The translations under genes were made by a program, and so were the position numbers. Of a stretch of DNA of 64,000 nt, positions 34,857 to 43,302 are shown piece after piece (position 1 is the stretch's first letter; the number at the start of each line of letters is the position of its first letter). The notes beneath the pieces are model-generated. The model saw only the letters and a list, made by a program, of their open reading frames with translations. It was not told the origin of the DNA and ran no database searches. The stretch comes from Mycobacterium rhizamassiliense (lineage in GTDB: Bacteria > Actinomycetota > Actinomycetes > Mycobacteriales > Mycobacteriaceae): assembly GCF_900157375.1 (NCBI RefSeq), contig NZ_LT721901.1, forward strand, positions 5,537,685 through 5,601,684. The letters run 5' to 3'.

Positions 34857-36293
34857 CTAATGCGTGGCGAAGTCCCGCAGGCTGGCGGCCAGCGCCACCG
34901 GAACCCGGGCCCGCAGCCGGGTCCCCGCCGCGTCGTGCTCCTCGGACTGCACCCGCCCGTCCGCGTGCACGCGGGCGACCAGGTCGCCCCGGTCGTACGG
35001 GATCAGCACATCGACGGCCGCGTCGGCGGAGACGGCGAGTTCGTCCATCCGCCGCCGCAACGCGTCGACGCCCTCACCGGTGTGGGCAGAGACGAAGATC
35101 GCCCCGGGCAGCGCGTGGCGCAGCTTGGCCAGCGCCAGGTCGCCCGCCGCGTCGATCTTGTTGACGACCAGCAGCTCGGGCGGCGGGTCGGAGTGGTAGT
35201 CGGTGACCACTTCGGAGACCACCTGCCGGACCGCGTTGATCTGGGCCAGCGGGTTGACGTCGGAGCCGTCGACGACATGCACCAGCAGGTCGGCGTCGAC
35301 GACCTCCTCCAGCGTGGAGCGGAACGCCTCGACGAGCTGGGTGGGCAGGTGGCGCACGAAGCCGACAGTGTCGGTCAGCACGAATGGCCGACCGTCGCCG
35401 AACTCCGCCCGCCGCGTGGTCGGCTCCAGCGTGGCGAACAACGCGTCCTGCACCAGCACCCCGGCCCCGGTCAGCGCGTTGAGCAGGCTCGACTTGCCGG
35501 CGTTGGTGTAGCCGACGATGGCGATCGACGGCATGTCGCTGTGCAGCCGGCGACTGCGCTGCGTGTCGCGGGCCTGCTTCATGTCCTTGATCTCGCGCCG
35601 CAGCTTGGACATCCGCTCGCGGATGCGGCGGCGATCGGTCTCGATCTTCGTCTCACCGGGACCACGCGTGCCGACCCCGCCGCCGGCGCCGCCGGCGCGG
35701 CCACCGGCCTGCCGGGACATCGACTCACCCCAGCCGCGCAGCCGCGGCAGCATGTATTCCATCTGCGCCAGCGACACCTGCGCCTTGCCCTCCCGGCTGG
35801 TCGCGTGCTGGGCGAAGATGTCGAGGATCAGCGCGGTGCGATCGATGACCTTGACCTTGACGGCCTTTTCCAGCGCGGTCAGCTGCGCGGGCGACAGCTC
35901 GCCGTCGCAGATGACGGTGTCGGCGCCGGTGGCCAGCACCACCTCGCGCAACTCCTGTGCCTTGCCCGAGCCGATGTAGGTCGACGAGTCGGGCTTGTCG
36001 CGGCGCTGGATCAGCCCCTCGAGCACCTGCGAGCCGGCGGTCTCGGCGAGCAGCGCCAGCTCGGCCATGCTCGCCTGGTTGTCGGCGGCGCTGCCCTCGG
36101 TCCAGACGCCGACCAGCACCACTCGCTCCAGCCGCAGCTGGCGGTACTCGACCTCGGAGATGTCGGCGAGTTCGGTCGACAGCCCGGCGACGCGGCGCAG
36201 CGCCGATCGATCTTCGAGGGCGAGTTCACCGAGGCTCGGTGCATTGTCGGGGGTGTTGGGAAAGCCCGGTCCGGGCGAATCTGGATATGTCAT
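34857..36293 (-). CDS. hflX: GTPase HflX
   Basis: HflX is a ribosome-associated GTPase that splits or rescues stalled 70S ribosomes. The 478-residue protein has the N-terminal HflX domain (DSSTYIGSGKAQELREVVLA), a glycine-rich linker (GGRAGGAGGGVGTRGPGETK) and the G domain: Walker A IVGYTNAGKSSLLNALTG, switch II LTDTVGFVRHLPTQLVEAF and NKID in LLVVNKIDAAGD. The ATG at 36293 gives MTYPDSPGPGFPN. It corresponds to Rv2725c and lies 48 bp after dapF on the same strand. Confidence 0.95.
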   Translation of the reverse strand: MTYPDSPGPGFPNTPDNAPSLGELALEDRSALRRVAGLSTELADISEVEYRQLRLERVVLVGVWTEGSAADNQASMAELALLAETAGSQVLEGLIQRRDKPDSSTYIGSGKAQELREVVLATGADTVICDGELSPAQLTALEKAVKVKVIDRTALILDIFAQHATSREGKAQVSLAQMEYMLPRLRGWGESMSRQAGGRAGGAGGGVGTRGPGETKIETDRRRIRERMSKLRREIKDMKQARDTQRSRRLHSDMPSIAIVGYTNAGKSSLLNALTGAGVLVQDALFATLEPTTRRAEFGDGRPFVLTDTVGFVRHLPTQLVEAFRSTLEEVVDADLLVHVVDGSDVNPLAQINAVRQVVSEVVTDYHSDPPPELLVVNKIDAAGDLALAKLRHALPGAIFVSAHTGEGVDALRRRMDELAVSADAAVDVLIPYDRGDLVARVHADGRVQSEEHDAAGTRLRARVPVALAASLRDFATH

Positions 36294-36341
36294 AGCCAGT
36301 TTCGATGGTGGCACGTCACGCGGCGCCGCGCACCTGAATAT

Positions 36342-37211
36342 TCACGCCAGCCCATTCCACCAGTCGTCGGCGATGTCGCCTCGGGCCAGCAGCACCGACG
36401 GCCCGCGCAAGTAGCTGGTGGCGTCGGTCACGGTGACGACGACGTCGCCGCCCGGCACCCGCACGGTCAGCGTCCCGGTGTCGGCCCCGGCATCGGCCAG
36501 CGCCGCGACGGCCGCCGCGACGGTTCCGGTTCCGCAGGAACGGGTTTCGCCCACGCCGCGCTCGTGCACCCGCATGTACACCAATCCCCCGGCCGCCGCG
36601 GTGAGGACCTCGACGTTGGCCCCGTCCGGGAATTGGGCCCGGTCGAACTGCACCGGCGACCCGACGTCCAGGGCCGCGAGCTCGTCGACGCGCAGCTGCG
36701 CGTCCACGCACGCCAGGTGCGGATTGCCTACGTCGACCGCCAGCCCGGTGAAGCGCCGGCCGCCGACGACGGCCTCGCCGCTGCCCAGCCGGTTGGCCTT
36801 GCCCATGTCGACGGTGACGTCGGCGTTGGTCGCGTCCGCGTGGTGCAGGGTCACCATCCGCGGGCCGGCCACCGAGCCGACGACGAACTCGTCGCGGGCC
36901 TCCATGCCGCTGGCCCGCAGGTAGTGCGCGAACACCCGCACGCCGTTGCCGCACATCTGTGCGGTCGACCCGTCGGCGTTGCGGTAGTCCATGAACCAAT
37001 CGCCGGCGTCGACGCCGTCGGGCAGCCGGTCGAGCACGCCGGCCGCCGCCGCGGCGCCCGCGGTGGTCACGCGCAGCACCCCGTCGGCGCCCAGGCCGCG
37101 GCGCCGGTCGCACAGCGCGGCCACCCGAGAAGCGGACACGGCGACCCGAGCCTCTAGGTCGGGCAGCAGCACGAAATCGTTCTGGGTGCCGTGCCCCTTG
37201 GCGAAGATCAC
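36342..37211 (-). CDS. dapF: Diaminopimelate epimerase
   Basis: DapF interconverts LL- and meso-diaminopimelate for lysine and peptidoglycan synthesis. The 289-residue protein has both catalytic cysteines, in NADGSTAQMCGNGVRVFAHY and GVGETRSCGTGTVAAAV. The N-terminus is FAKGHGTQNDFVLLPD. The GTG at 37211 (VIFAKGHGTQNDF) gives exactly the length of the M. tuberculosis enzyme and lies four bases after the miaA stop, which suggests coupling. dapA of the same pathway is near 59-60 kb. Confidence 0.95.
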   Translation of the reverse strand: MIFAKGHGTQNDFVLLPDLEARVAVSASRVAALCDRRRGLGADGVLRVTTAGAAAAAGVLDRLPDGVDAGDWFMDYRNADGSTAQMCGNGVRVFAHYLRASGMEARDEFVVGSVAGPRMVTLHHADATNADVTVDMGKANRLGSGEAVVGGRRFTGLAVDVGNPHLACVDAQLRVDELAALDVGSPVQFDRAQFPDGANVEVLTAAAGGLVYMRVHERGVGETRSCGTGTVAAAVAALADAGADTGTLTVRVPGGDVVVTVTDATSYLRGPSVLLARGDIADDWWNGLA

Positions 37212-37215
37212 CTGT

Positions 37216-38160
37216 TCAGGGTACTTGGCGCCACGCATCCAGGGCTTCGGCGACCAGGCGCTCGCGGTCGGCGGCGGTTCCGGCGCCGACGTCGAGCCAG
37301 CGCACCCGATGGTCGCGGCGAAACCACGACCGCTGTCGCCGCACATAGCGCCGGGTGCCCACGAACGTCAGTTCGCGCGCCTCACGCATCGCGTCGCCGC
37401 CGCCGCCGGCGTCCAGCGCCGCGAGCACCTGCGCGTAGCCCAGCGCGCGGGCTGCGGTGACGCCCTCACGCAGGCCCGCCCGCACCAGACCCTGAACCTC
37501 GCCGACCAGTCCCTGATCGAACATCGCGTCGGTGCGCCGGGCCAGCCATTCGTCGAGAATGGTTGTCTCGCAATCCAATCCGACGATAGCGGTGCCCCAT
37601 CGCGGGGCGCCGATGCGCGGCGCGGACGCGGCGAACGGCTGCCCGGTGAGCTCGACGACCTCCAGCGCGCGCACCGTGCGGCGCCCGTCGGTGGGCAGGA
37701 TCGTGGCGGCGGCGATCGGGTCGCGGCGGGCCAGCTCGGCGTGCAGCACCCCCACCCCGACCTCGGCGAGCCGCTGCTCCCAGCGCGCACGGACCTCGGG
37801 GTCGGTCGCGGGAAAGGTCCAGTCGTCCAGCAGCGACTGGACGTAGAGCATCGACCCGCCCACCACGACCGGGACCGCACCGCGCGCGGCGATCGCTTCG
37901 ATGTCGGCGGCCGCGGCCTGCTGATAGCGGGCGACGGTGGCGGTCTGGCTGACATGCAGGACGTCGAGCTGGTGATGCGGCACGCCGCGCCGCTCGGCGA
38001 CCGGCAGCTTGGCGGTCCCGATGTCCATGCCGCGATAGAGCTGCATGGCGTCGGCGTTGACGATCTCGGCGCCGCCGTCGTCGCTGAGCCGTTCGGCGAC
38101 GTCGAGCGCCAGCTGCGACTTGCCGGTGCCGGTGGGGCCGATGATCGCGAGCGGCCTCAT
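37216..38160 (-). CDS. miaA: tRNA dimethylallyltransferase
   Basis: MiaA adds a dimethylallyl group to N6 of A37 in tRNAs reading UNN codons; MiaB (43-45 kb) then methylthiolates it. The 314-residue protein starts MRPLAIIGPTGTGKSQLALD (P-loop) and has DAMQLYRGMDIGTAKLPVAE (DSxQxY-like) and VVGGSMLYVQSLLDDW. It needs dimethylallyl diphosphate, the product of the pathway begun by dxs. The ATG at 38160 overlaps the TGA of the preceding gene by four bases. Confidence 0.95.
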   Translation of the reverse strand: MRPLAIIGPTGTGKSQLALDVAERLSDDGGAEIVNADAMQLYRGMDIGTAKLPVAERRGVPHHQLDVLHVSQTATVARYQQAAAADIEAIAARGAVPVVVGGSMLYVQSLLDDWTFPATDPEVRARWEQRLAEVGVGVLHAELARRDPIAAATILPTDGRRTVRALEVVELTGQPFAASAPRIGAPRWGTAIVGLDCETTILDEWLARRTDAMFDQGLVGEVQGLVRAGLREGVTAARALGYAQVLAALDAGGGGDAMREARELTFVGTRRYVRRQRSWFRRDHRVRWLDVGAGTAADRERLVAEALDAWRQVP

Positions 38161-38846
38161 AGCTGCCAGGCGCCGGCGAAGTACCCCACGCCGTAGGGCG
38201 CCCCTCGGTAGAGCTCCTTGGCCGATCGCGGGCCCGGCTCGGTCAGGCCGGCCAGCACCTGGAAGGCGACCCGACCCAGGATCGACTCGGGCAGCGTCGT
38301 CAATGCGGCGACGTCACCGTTGGCCAGCGCGTCGCCGAGGGCCCGTTGGGCCTCGGCATTGGCTGGGTCGTAGCCGCCGGGCGCGGGCGGGGTCAGGGTG
38401 TTCGCGCCGTCGGCGACCACCAGCACGCCCACCGGCTCGGGACGCCGGTCGATGTCGGCGCGCAATTGCCGCCCCAGGGCCAGGGCCGTGGCGGCGGAGT
38501 GGTGGCAGGCGTAGACACGGGCGTGCGCGCTGGCGTCGGGGCGGGCCTGGCCGCGCACCCAGCCGGCGATCAGCGCGCACAGGGGCAGCGGGCGTGGCTG
38601 CCCGTCGCGGGCGTGTGGCGAGAGGCCGACCCGCACGTCGACACCGAAACCCGCGAACGTGCCGACGCTGTCGGGGCCCAGGTCGGCGTCGGCCACGCCG
38701 GTACCGAGGGCGATCCAGTGCGACGGCAGCAGCGCGGCGGATTCGGACACCGCCGCGGTGAGGTCGGCGATTTCGGCGGCGGCCGCGCCGGCGAGTTCGG
38801 GGACAAGCACCGGCGCCGAGGGGACGATCGCGATGGCGCTCAGCAC
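38157..38846 (-). CDS. LigB-like (class III extradiol dioxygenase fold) protein
   Basis: The 229-residue protein begins MLSAIAIVPSAPVLVPELAG and has the fold of class III extradiol ring-cleavage dioxygenases and MEMO1 proteins (WIALGTGVADADLGPDSVGT, RVYACHHSAATALALGRQLR, GVLVVADGANTLTPPAPGGY). The conserved metal His pattern is incomplete, so catalysis is uncertain. It corresponds to Rv2728c and is translationally coupled to miaA by an ATGA overlap (38157-38160), and so may belong to tRNA modification only by position. Confidence 0.8.
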   Translation of the reverse strand: MLSAIAIVPSAPVLVPELAGAAAAEIADLTAAVSESAALLPSHWIALGTGVADADLGPDSVGTFAGFGVDVRVGLSPHARDGQPRPLPLCALIAGWVRGQARPDASAHARVYACHHSAATALALGRQLRADIDRRPEPVGVLVVADGANTLTPPAPGGYDPANAEAQRALGDALANGDVAALTTLPESILGRVAFQVLAGLTEPGPRSAKELYRGAPYGVGYFAGAWQL

Positions 38847-38876
38847 GGCACCAAACTAACCGACGGGTCAGCGGTG

Positions 38877-39839
38877 TCAGGCGGTCCGGCCGCGCGCCTG
38901 CACGCAGTCGGCGGGGTCGCGCAGGTCATCCGACGCATCGTCGGGGTGCAGCTCCAGCGGGCGGGTGGCGTGGTCGCTGGACTTCGACATGGTCTCGGCC
39001 TCGCCGCGGGCCAGCGCCACGGTCGCGACGACCACCACCACGACGCCTGCAACGAGCACGAACCGCGCCGGTCCGTGGCAGTCCAGCGTCTCGCCCAGCA
39101 CGGCCACGCCCAGGACCGAACCGACCAACGGCTTGGCCACCACCGAGGTCGGCAGTGACGCGGTCAGCGAACCGGCGCGGAACGACGACTGCTGGAAGAT
39201 CATCCCGGCCAGCGCCGCGGCGATCCAGACGTAGAACTCCGGCGCGGTCAGCAGGGCGCCGATGCCGCCGCCGACCACCTCGACAACGGCCTTCGTCAGC
39301 ACCGCGAACAGCGCCAGCGACGAACCCGCCACGACCGCCAGCAGCACCGCGGCCACCGAGCCCGACCAGAACCGTGCGCCCAGCACGCAGAACAACAGCG
39401 TCGGTCCCATCACCAGGGCCACCACCAGCCAGGTGCCCAGCGAGCCGCGCGAAGCGCCGGCGTCCGGGTCGCCGACGCTGACCACCACCGCCAGGGCCGC
39501 AGCCAGCAGCACCGCCCAGGTCCACTCCCAGCGGGTCACCCGGTGGTGTGTCATGCGCGCGTAGATCGGGAGCGCGAACAGCAGCGCCGTCACCTGCAGC
39601 GCCGTCACCATCATCACCGACCCCAGCGCGAGCGCCGCGGCCTGCAGCCCGTAGTTGGCGATCGCCCCGAGGGCGCCCAGCCACCACTTCGCGTCGCGCA
39701 CCGACATTTTGAAGAGTTCGAGGTGCCCGACCTCTTTGTCGGTGATCTCCTGCGCCGAACGCTGACGCACGACGTTGCCCATCGCCGATGCGAACGCGGC
39801 GAGTAGCGCGAGGACAACGGCAACGTCCGCTTTTGTCAC
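38877..39839 (-). CDS. DMT/EamA-like multi-helix membrane transporter (copy 1)
   Basis: The 320-residue protein has nine or ten transmembrane helices (VAVVLALLAAFASAMGNVV, MMVTALQVTALLFALPIYA, VLLAAALAVVVSV) and a C-terminal polar tail. Its second half contains RAGSLTASLPTSVVAKPLVG and VLGVAVLGETL, the conserved pore-lining stretch of drug/metabolite transporters. It corresponds to Rv2729c. Start is the GTG at 39839. A paralogue on the same strand lies 377 bp upstream (40217-41092), so the locus has been duplicated. The transported solute is unknown. Confidence 0.85.
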   Translation of the reverse strand: MTKADVAVVLALLAAFASAMGNVVRQRSAQEITDKEVGHLELFKMSVRDAKWWLGALGAIANYGLQAAALALGSVMMVTALQVTALLFALPIYARMTHHRVTRWEWTWAVLLAAALAVVVSVGDPDAGASRGSLGTWLVVALVMGPTLLFCVLGARFWSGSVAAVLLAVVAGSSLALFAVLTKAVVEVVGGGIGALLTAPEFYVWIAAALAGMIFQQSSFRAGSLTASLPTSVVAKPLVGSVLGVAVLGETLDCHGPARFVLVAGVVVVVVATVALARGEAETMSKSSDHATRPLELHPDDASDDLRDPADCVQARGRTA

Positions 39840-40216
39840 CTGCGAGCTCCTCCCCTACGTCCGACCCGGGGGCCGTCACCTGCACCGGTATTCACTACCC
39901 GTCTACCGACCGCTTGCACGGTCCGCGCCAAGAATTTCGCGCGATCCACAACACCTAGTCCACGAACCTATGCCGAAGCTGAGACACGCCTATGGGATGC
40001 CGGCGACGACCGTCGGGACCGGGAACCAACCTCCAATGGTGTCATAGGTTGCGGACGGCCGCCTCCGCCCCTTAACCCCATAAACAACACCTGCAACATC
40101 GGTAATCGCCACGGTACCGGTCCGGGCGAAGTCGCCATATGGCCCGGGCGACGGTGGAACCGAACTGTTATTCGCCAGTGGGCGTGTCCTGATGCCGCGG
40201 CCCGCGCGCGCAGGCG
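39840..40216. other. 377-bp gene-free region between the two DMT paralogues
   Basis: No reading frame here looks coding and I see no strong hairpin. The region should hold the promoter of the downstream paralogue (38877-39839) and the 3' end of the upstream one. Confidence 0.5.
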
Positions 40217-41092
40217 CTACGCCGGCGCGGCCCGCTCGGTCGTCACGGCGGCGTCGACGCGCGCCAGCTCGACCGTCGCCGCCGTCACCACCACGACCGC
40301 GGCCACCAGCGCGACCATCCCGGTGTGACTGGTGCTCAGCGTCTCGCCGAGAACGACAACCCCCAGCAGCGCCGCGACCACCGGCTGCGATACCTCCAGC
40401 GTCGGCATCGACGCCGTCAGCGACCCGGCCCGGAACGCCGACTGCTCCCAGATGAAACCGCCCACCGCGACGAGGATCCAGGCGTAGAGCTCGGCGCTGC
40501 CGAACACCGCCCAGCCGCCGTCGCTCAGCCGGTGGACCGCGCCCTTGGTCAGCACGGCGAAGACGCCCCACAGCGCACCCGAGACGAAGGCGAACAGCAC
40601 CGCGGCCAGGGCGCCACCCCAGATCCGCGCGGCCACGACCGACGCGATCAGCAACGGCCCCAGCACCGCTACCACGACGGCCCAGGTCTGCAACGACGCG
40701 TACGCACGACCGGACTGCGGGTTGCCGACCGTCACGATCACGGTCACCGCCGCGGTCAGCACCACGCCCCAGATCCATTCGCGCGGCGTCACCCGACGGC
40801 CGGCCAGGCGCGCGCTGATCGGCAGCGCGAACAGCAGCGACAGCACCGGCAGCGCCTGCACCAGCAGCACCGAGCCCCGGTTCAGCGCGGCCGCCTGCAG
40901 CGCGATGCTCAGCACCAGGATCAGCACCCCCAGCCGCCACCGCCGGATGCGCGCCAGCTTGGCGAACAGCTGCGGCAGGCGCAGCGACGGGTCGGCGATC
41001 CGGTGCGTCGCCCGCTGCTGCAGCACGTCGCCGATCGCGACACACAGCGCGGAACCCAATGCCAGCAGCGCGGCGATGTCCAACTGGTCCAT
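40217..41092 (-). CDS. DMT/EamA-like multi-helix membrane transporter (copy 2)
   Basis: The 291-residue protein starts MDQLDIAALLALGSALCVAI and has nine or ten transmembrane helices. It is a diverged paralogue of the gene at 38877-39839. Shared stretches are IGDVLQQRATHRI against MGNVVRQRSAQEI and RAGSLTASMPTLEVSQPVVA with VLGETL against RAGSLTASLPTSVVAKPLVG with VLGETL. The ATG at 41092 is fixed by the paralogue alignment; a reading frame extending further upstream is a non-coding shadow of the DUF349 gene. I know no second copy beside Rv2729c in M. tuberculosis. Confidence 0.85.
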   Translation of the reverse strand: MDQLDIAALLALGSALCVAIGDVLQQRATHRIADPSLRLPQLFAKLARIRRWRLGVLILVLSIALQAAALNRGSVLLVQALPVLSLLFALPISARLAGRRVTPREWIWGVVLTAAVTVIVTVGNPQSGRAYASLQTWAVVVAVLGPLLIASVVAARIWGGALAAVLFAFVSGALWGVFAVLTKGAVHRLSDGGWAVFGSAELYAWILVAVGGFIWEQSAFRAGSLTASMPTLEVSQPVVAALLGVVVLGETLSTSHTGMVALVAAVVVVTAATVELARVDAAVTTERAAPA

Positions 41093-41338
41093 GAGCGGAT
41101 TCTCCCCGCTGTCGAGGGCGATCAACGTGAGGCAAGCTGGGGGTATCCAATGTTTCACGGCCGGCTGTCCGCGCGGCAACGACAAGGTTGCCGCATCCAG
41201 CTCGCCAAGCTGCTTGAATACTGGTGACGGAGCAGTGGGCGATAACGGCGAGCAGCCGCCCACTTCCGGCCGTACGGGTGCCGCTACGCGCGGCAGGTGC
41301 GCGGGATACATGGCCGCGCGAAGGGTAGGTGACGAGCG

Positions 41339-42694
41339 ATGACAGCCGAAGAACCCGGCAGCAACGACCTCGCCGGCTCGGTCCAGGAGCCGATCTCGAA
41401 GCCGGTGCCACGCCCGGGACCGCGTCCCGGTCCCCGGCCGCAGAGCCCGGGGTCGCGCCCCAGCCCCCACCCCGTACCGGTGGCCCCGCGCAGCAATCCC
41501 CATCAGTTCGGCCGCGTCGACGACGACGGCACCGTGTGGCTGATCAGCTCGGCGGGCGAACGCGTGGTCGGCTCGTGGCAGGCCGGCGAACACGAGGCCG
41601 CCTTCGCGCACTTCGGCAGGCGATTCGACGACCTGAGCACCGAGGTCACGCTGATGGAAGAGCGGCTGGCCGCGGGCAGCGGTGACGCGCGCAAGATCAA
41701 GGCCAATGCGTCGGCGCTGGCCGAAACGTTGCCGACCGCGTCGGTGCTCGGCGACATCGACGCGGTGGCGGCCCGGCTGACCAGCCTCATCGACCAGGCC
41801 GGCGCCACCGTGACCGCCGACCGCTCGCGGCGCGACGAGCATCGGGCCGCCCAGACCGCCCGCAAGGAGGCGCTCGCGGCCGAGGCCGAGGAGCTGGCCG
41901 CGAACTCCACCCAGTGGAAGACCGCAGGCGACCGGATGCGCGAGATTCTCGACGAGTGGAAGACGATTTCCGGCCTGGACCGCAAGGTCGACGACGCGCT
42001 GTGGAAGCGCTATTCGGCGGCCCGCGAATCGTTCAACCGGCGGCGCGGGGCGCACTTCGCCGAGCTGGACCGCGAGCGTTCCACGGTCAAGCAGTCCAAG
42101 GAGCGGCTGTGCGAGCGCGCCGAGGAGCTGTCCGACTCGACCGACTGGGCCGGCACCAGCTCGGAATTCCGCAAGCTGTTGACCGAATGGAAGGGGGCGG
42201 GACGCGCGTCCCGCGAGCTCGACGACGCCCTGTGGCGGCGGTTCAAGGCCGCGCAGGACACGTTCTTCACCGCCCGCAACGCGGTGACGGCCGAAAAGGA
42301 TGCGGAGTTCGCGGCCAACGCCACCGCCAAGGAGGCGCTGCTGGCCGATGCCGAGAAGATCGACACCAGTAACCACGACGCCGCCCGGGCGGCGCTGCGC
42401 ACGATCGCCGACAAATGGGACGCGATCGGCAAGGTGCCTCGGGAGCGGTCGGCCGACCTGGAGCGGCGGCTGCGGGCCATCGAGAAGAAGGTGCGCGACG
42501 CCGGCGAGGCGAATCGGACCGACCCGGAGGCGCAGGCGCGGGCCGAGCAGTTCGCCACCCGTGCCGAGCATTTCGAGCAACAGGCCGCCAAGGCCGCGGC
42601 GGCGGGCCGGACGAAGGAAGCCGAAGAGGCGCAGGCCAATGCCGCGCAGTGGCGCCAGTGGGCGCAGGCCGCCGTCGAGGCGCTGAAGCGCTAG
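41339..42694 (+). CDS. DUF349 repeat protein
   Basis: The 451-residue protein has a proline-rich N-terminus (KPVPRPGPRPGPRP), a small domain (FGRVDDDGTVWLISSAGERV) and several DUF349 repeats of about 70 residues, helical hairpins with W/F-K patterns such as WKTISGLDRKVDDALWKRYS, WKGAGRASRELDDALWRRFK and WDAIGKVPRERSADLERRLR. Distantly related DUF349 proteins associate with the replication/ribosome machinery. It corresponds to Rv2731. The ATG is at 41339. Its stop codon is embedded in a 7-bp tandem repeat. Function unknown. Confidence 0.85.
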   Translation: MTAEEPGSNDLAGSVQEPISKPVPRPGPRPGPRPQSPGSRPSPHPVPVAPRSNPHQFGRVDDDGTVWLISSAGERVVGSWQAGEHEAAFAHFGRRFDDLSTEVTLMEERLAAGSGDARKIKANASALAETLPTASVLGDIDAVAARLTSLIDQAGATVTADRSRRDEHRAAQTARKEALAAEAEELAANSTQWKTAGDRMREILDEWKTISGLDRKVDDALWKRYSAARESFNRRRGAHFAELDRERSTVKQSKERLCERAEELSDSTDWAGTSSEFRKLLTEWKGAGRASRELDDALWRRFKAAQDTFFTARNAVTAEKDAEFAANATAKEALLADAEKIDTSNHDAARAALRTIADKWDAIGKVPRERSADLERRLRAIEKKVRDAGEANRTDPEAQARAEQFATRAEHFEQQAAKAAAAGRTKEAEEAQANAAQWRQWAQAAVEALKR

Positions 42695-42716
42695 GGGCTA
42701 GGGGCTAGGGGCTAGG
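42691..42716. repeat. CTAGGGG heptanucleotide tandem repeat at convergent gene ends
   Basis: CTAGGGG occurs three times in a row and then CTAGG (42691-42716). The TAG of the DUF349 gene (42692-42694) and the stop of the convergent membrane-protein gene (42712-42714) are both inside it. Copy-number change would shift neither coding region as each stop lies at an outer unit. Confidence 0.85.
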
Positions 42717-43302
42717 CGCCCGTGCCGTCGCTACCGCCCGGGCCGTCCAGGGTGTCCAACAACGTGCGGGATTCCCGCTCGGCGGCGACGCGGCGCCGCT
42801 CCTCCTCGGCGGCCAGCTGCACGATGGTGCGCGACCACACGACGCGGGCCCAGTGAAACGTCAGCATGATCACGGCGATCCATGCGACGAACAGGCCCAC
42901 ACCGGGACCGGGATGGCCGACGGCCACGGTCTGGCGCGACCAAATGGCCAGCAGCCCGGTCACACTCGCGATCGCCGAACCCGCCAACGCGATCCAGGCG
43001 AGCGTCCAGCGCCGCGTCGTCAAGGCCAGCATCGAGAAACCGACGCCGAACACCAACGCCAGCCACGTGAAGACGCGCTGCGGCAGGGCCAGCGCGGCGG
43101 CGCCGGCGCCGTGGCTGCTGAACAGCACGTCCCACCCGCGCACGCTGCCGGTGTGCGGCAGGATGAACGATCCGAGCAGCACGAAGACCAGGATCGCGAC
43201 AACGAATCCCCTTACGCCGGGGTCGATTTCGCGTGCGACGCGACGTTCTGCGGCGTCGATCTCGGCACGCAGGGGGTCGATGTCGGTGTGTTCTTTCTTC
43301 AT
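42712..43302 (-). CDS. Small four-helix membrane protein downstream of miaB
   Basis: The 196-residue protein starts MKKEHTDIDPLRAEIDAAER, has four transmembrane helices (FVVAILVFVLLGSFILP, VFTWLALVFGVGFSMLALT, AWIALAGSAIASVTGLLAI, GLFVAWIAVIMLTFHW) and a charged cytosolic coiled tail (QLAAEEERRRVAAERESR). It corresponds to Rv2732c, of unknown function. The ATG at 43302 overlaps the TGA of miaB (ATGA), which decides this start over an ATG three codons upstream and indicates translational coupling. Confidence 0.86.
   Translation of the reverse strand: MKKEHTDIDPLRAEIDAAERRVAREIDPGVRGFVVAILVFVLLGSFILPHTGSVRGWDVLFSSHGAGAAALALPQRVFTWLALVFGVGFSMLALTTRRWTLAWIALAGSAIASVTGLLAIWSRQTVAVGHPGPGVGLFVAWIAVIMLTFHWARVVWSRTIVQLAAEEERRRVAAERESRTLLDTLDGPGGSDGTGA

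Noticed and set aside
41093..42580. N-terminal extension of the second DMT transporter
   Set aside because: The in-frame upstream sequence is antisense to the DUF349 gene and lacks transporter features; the paralogue shows the start at 41092.
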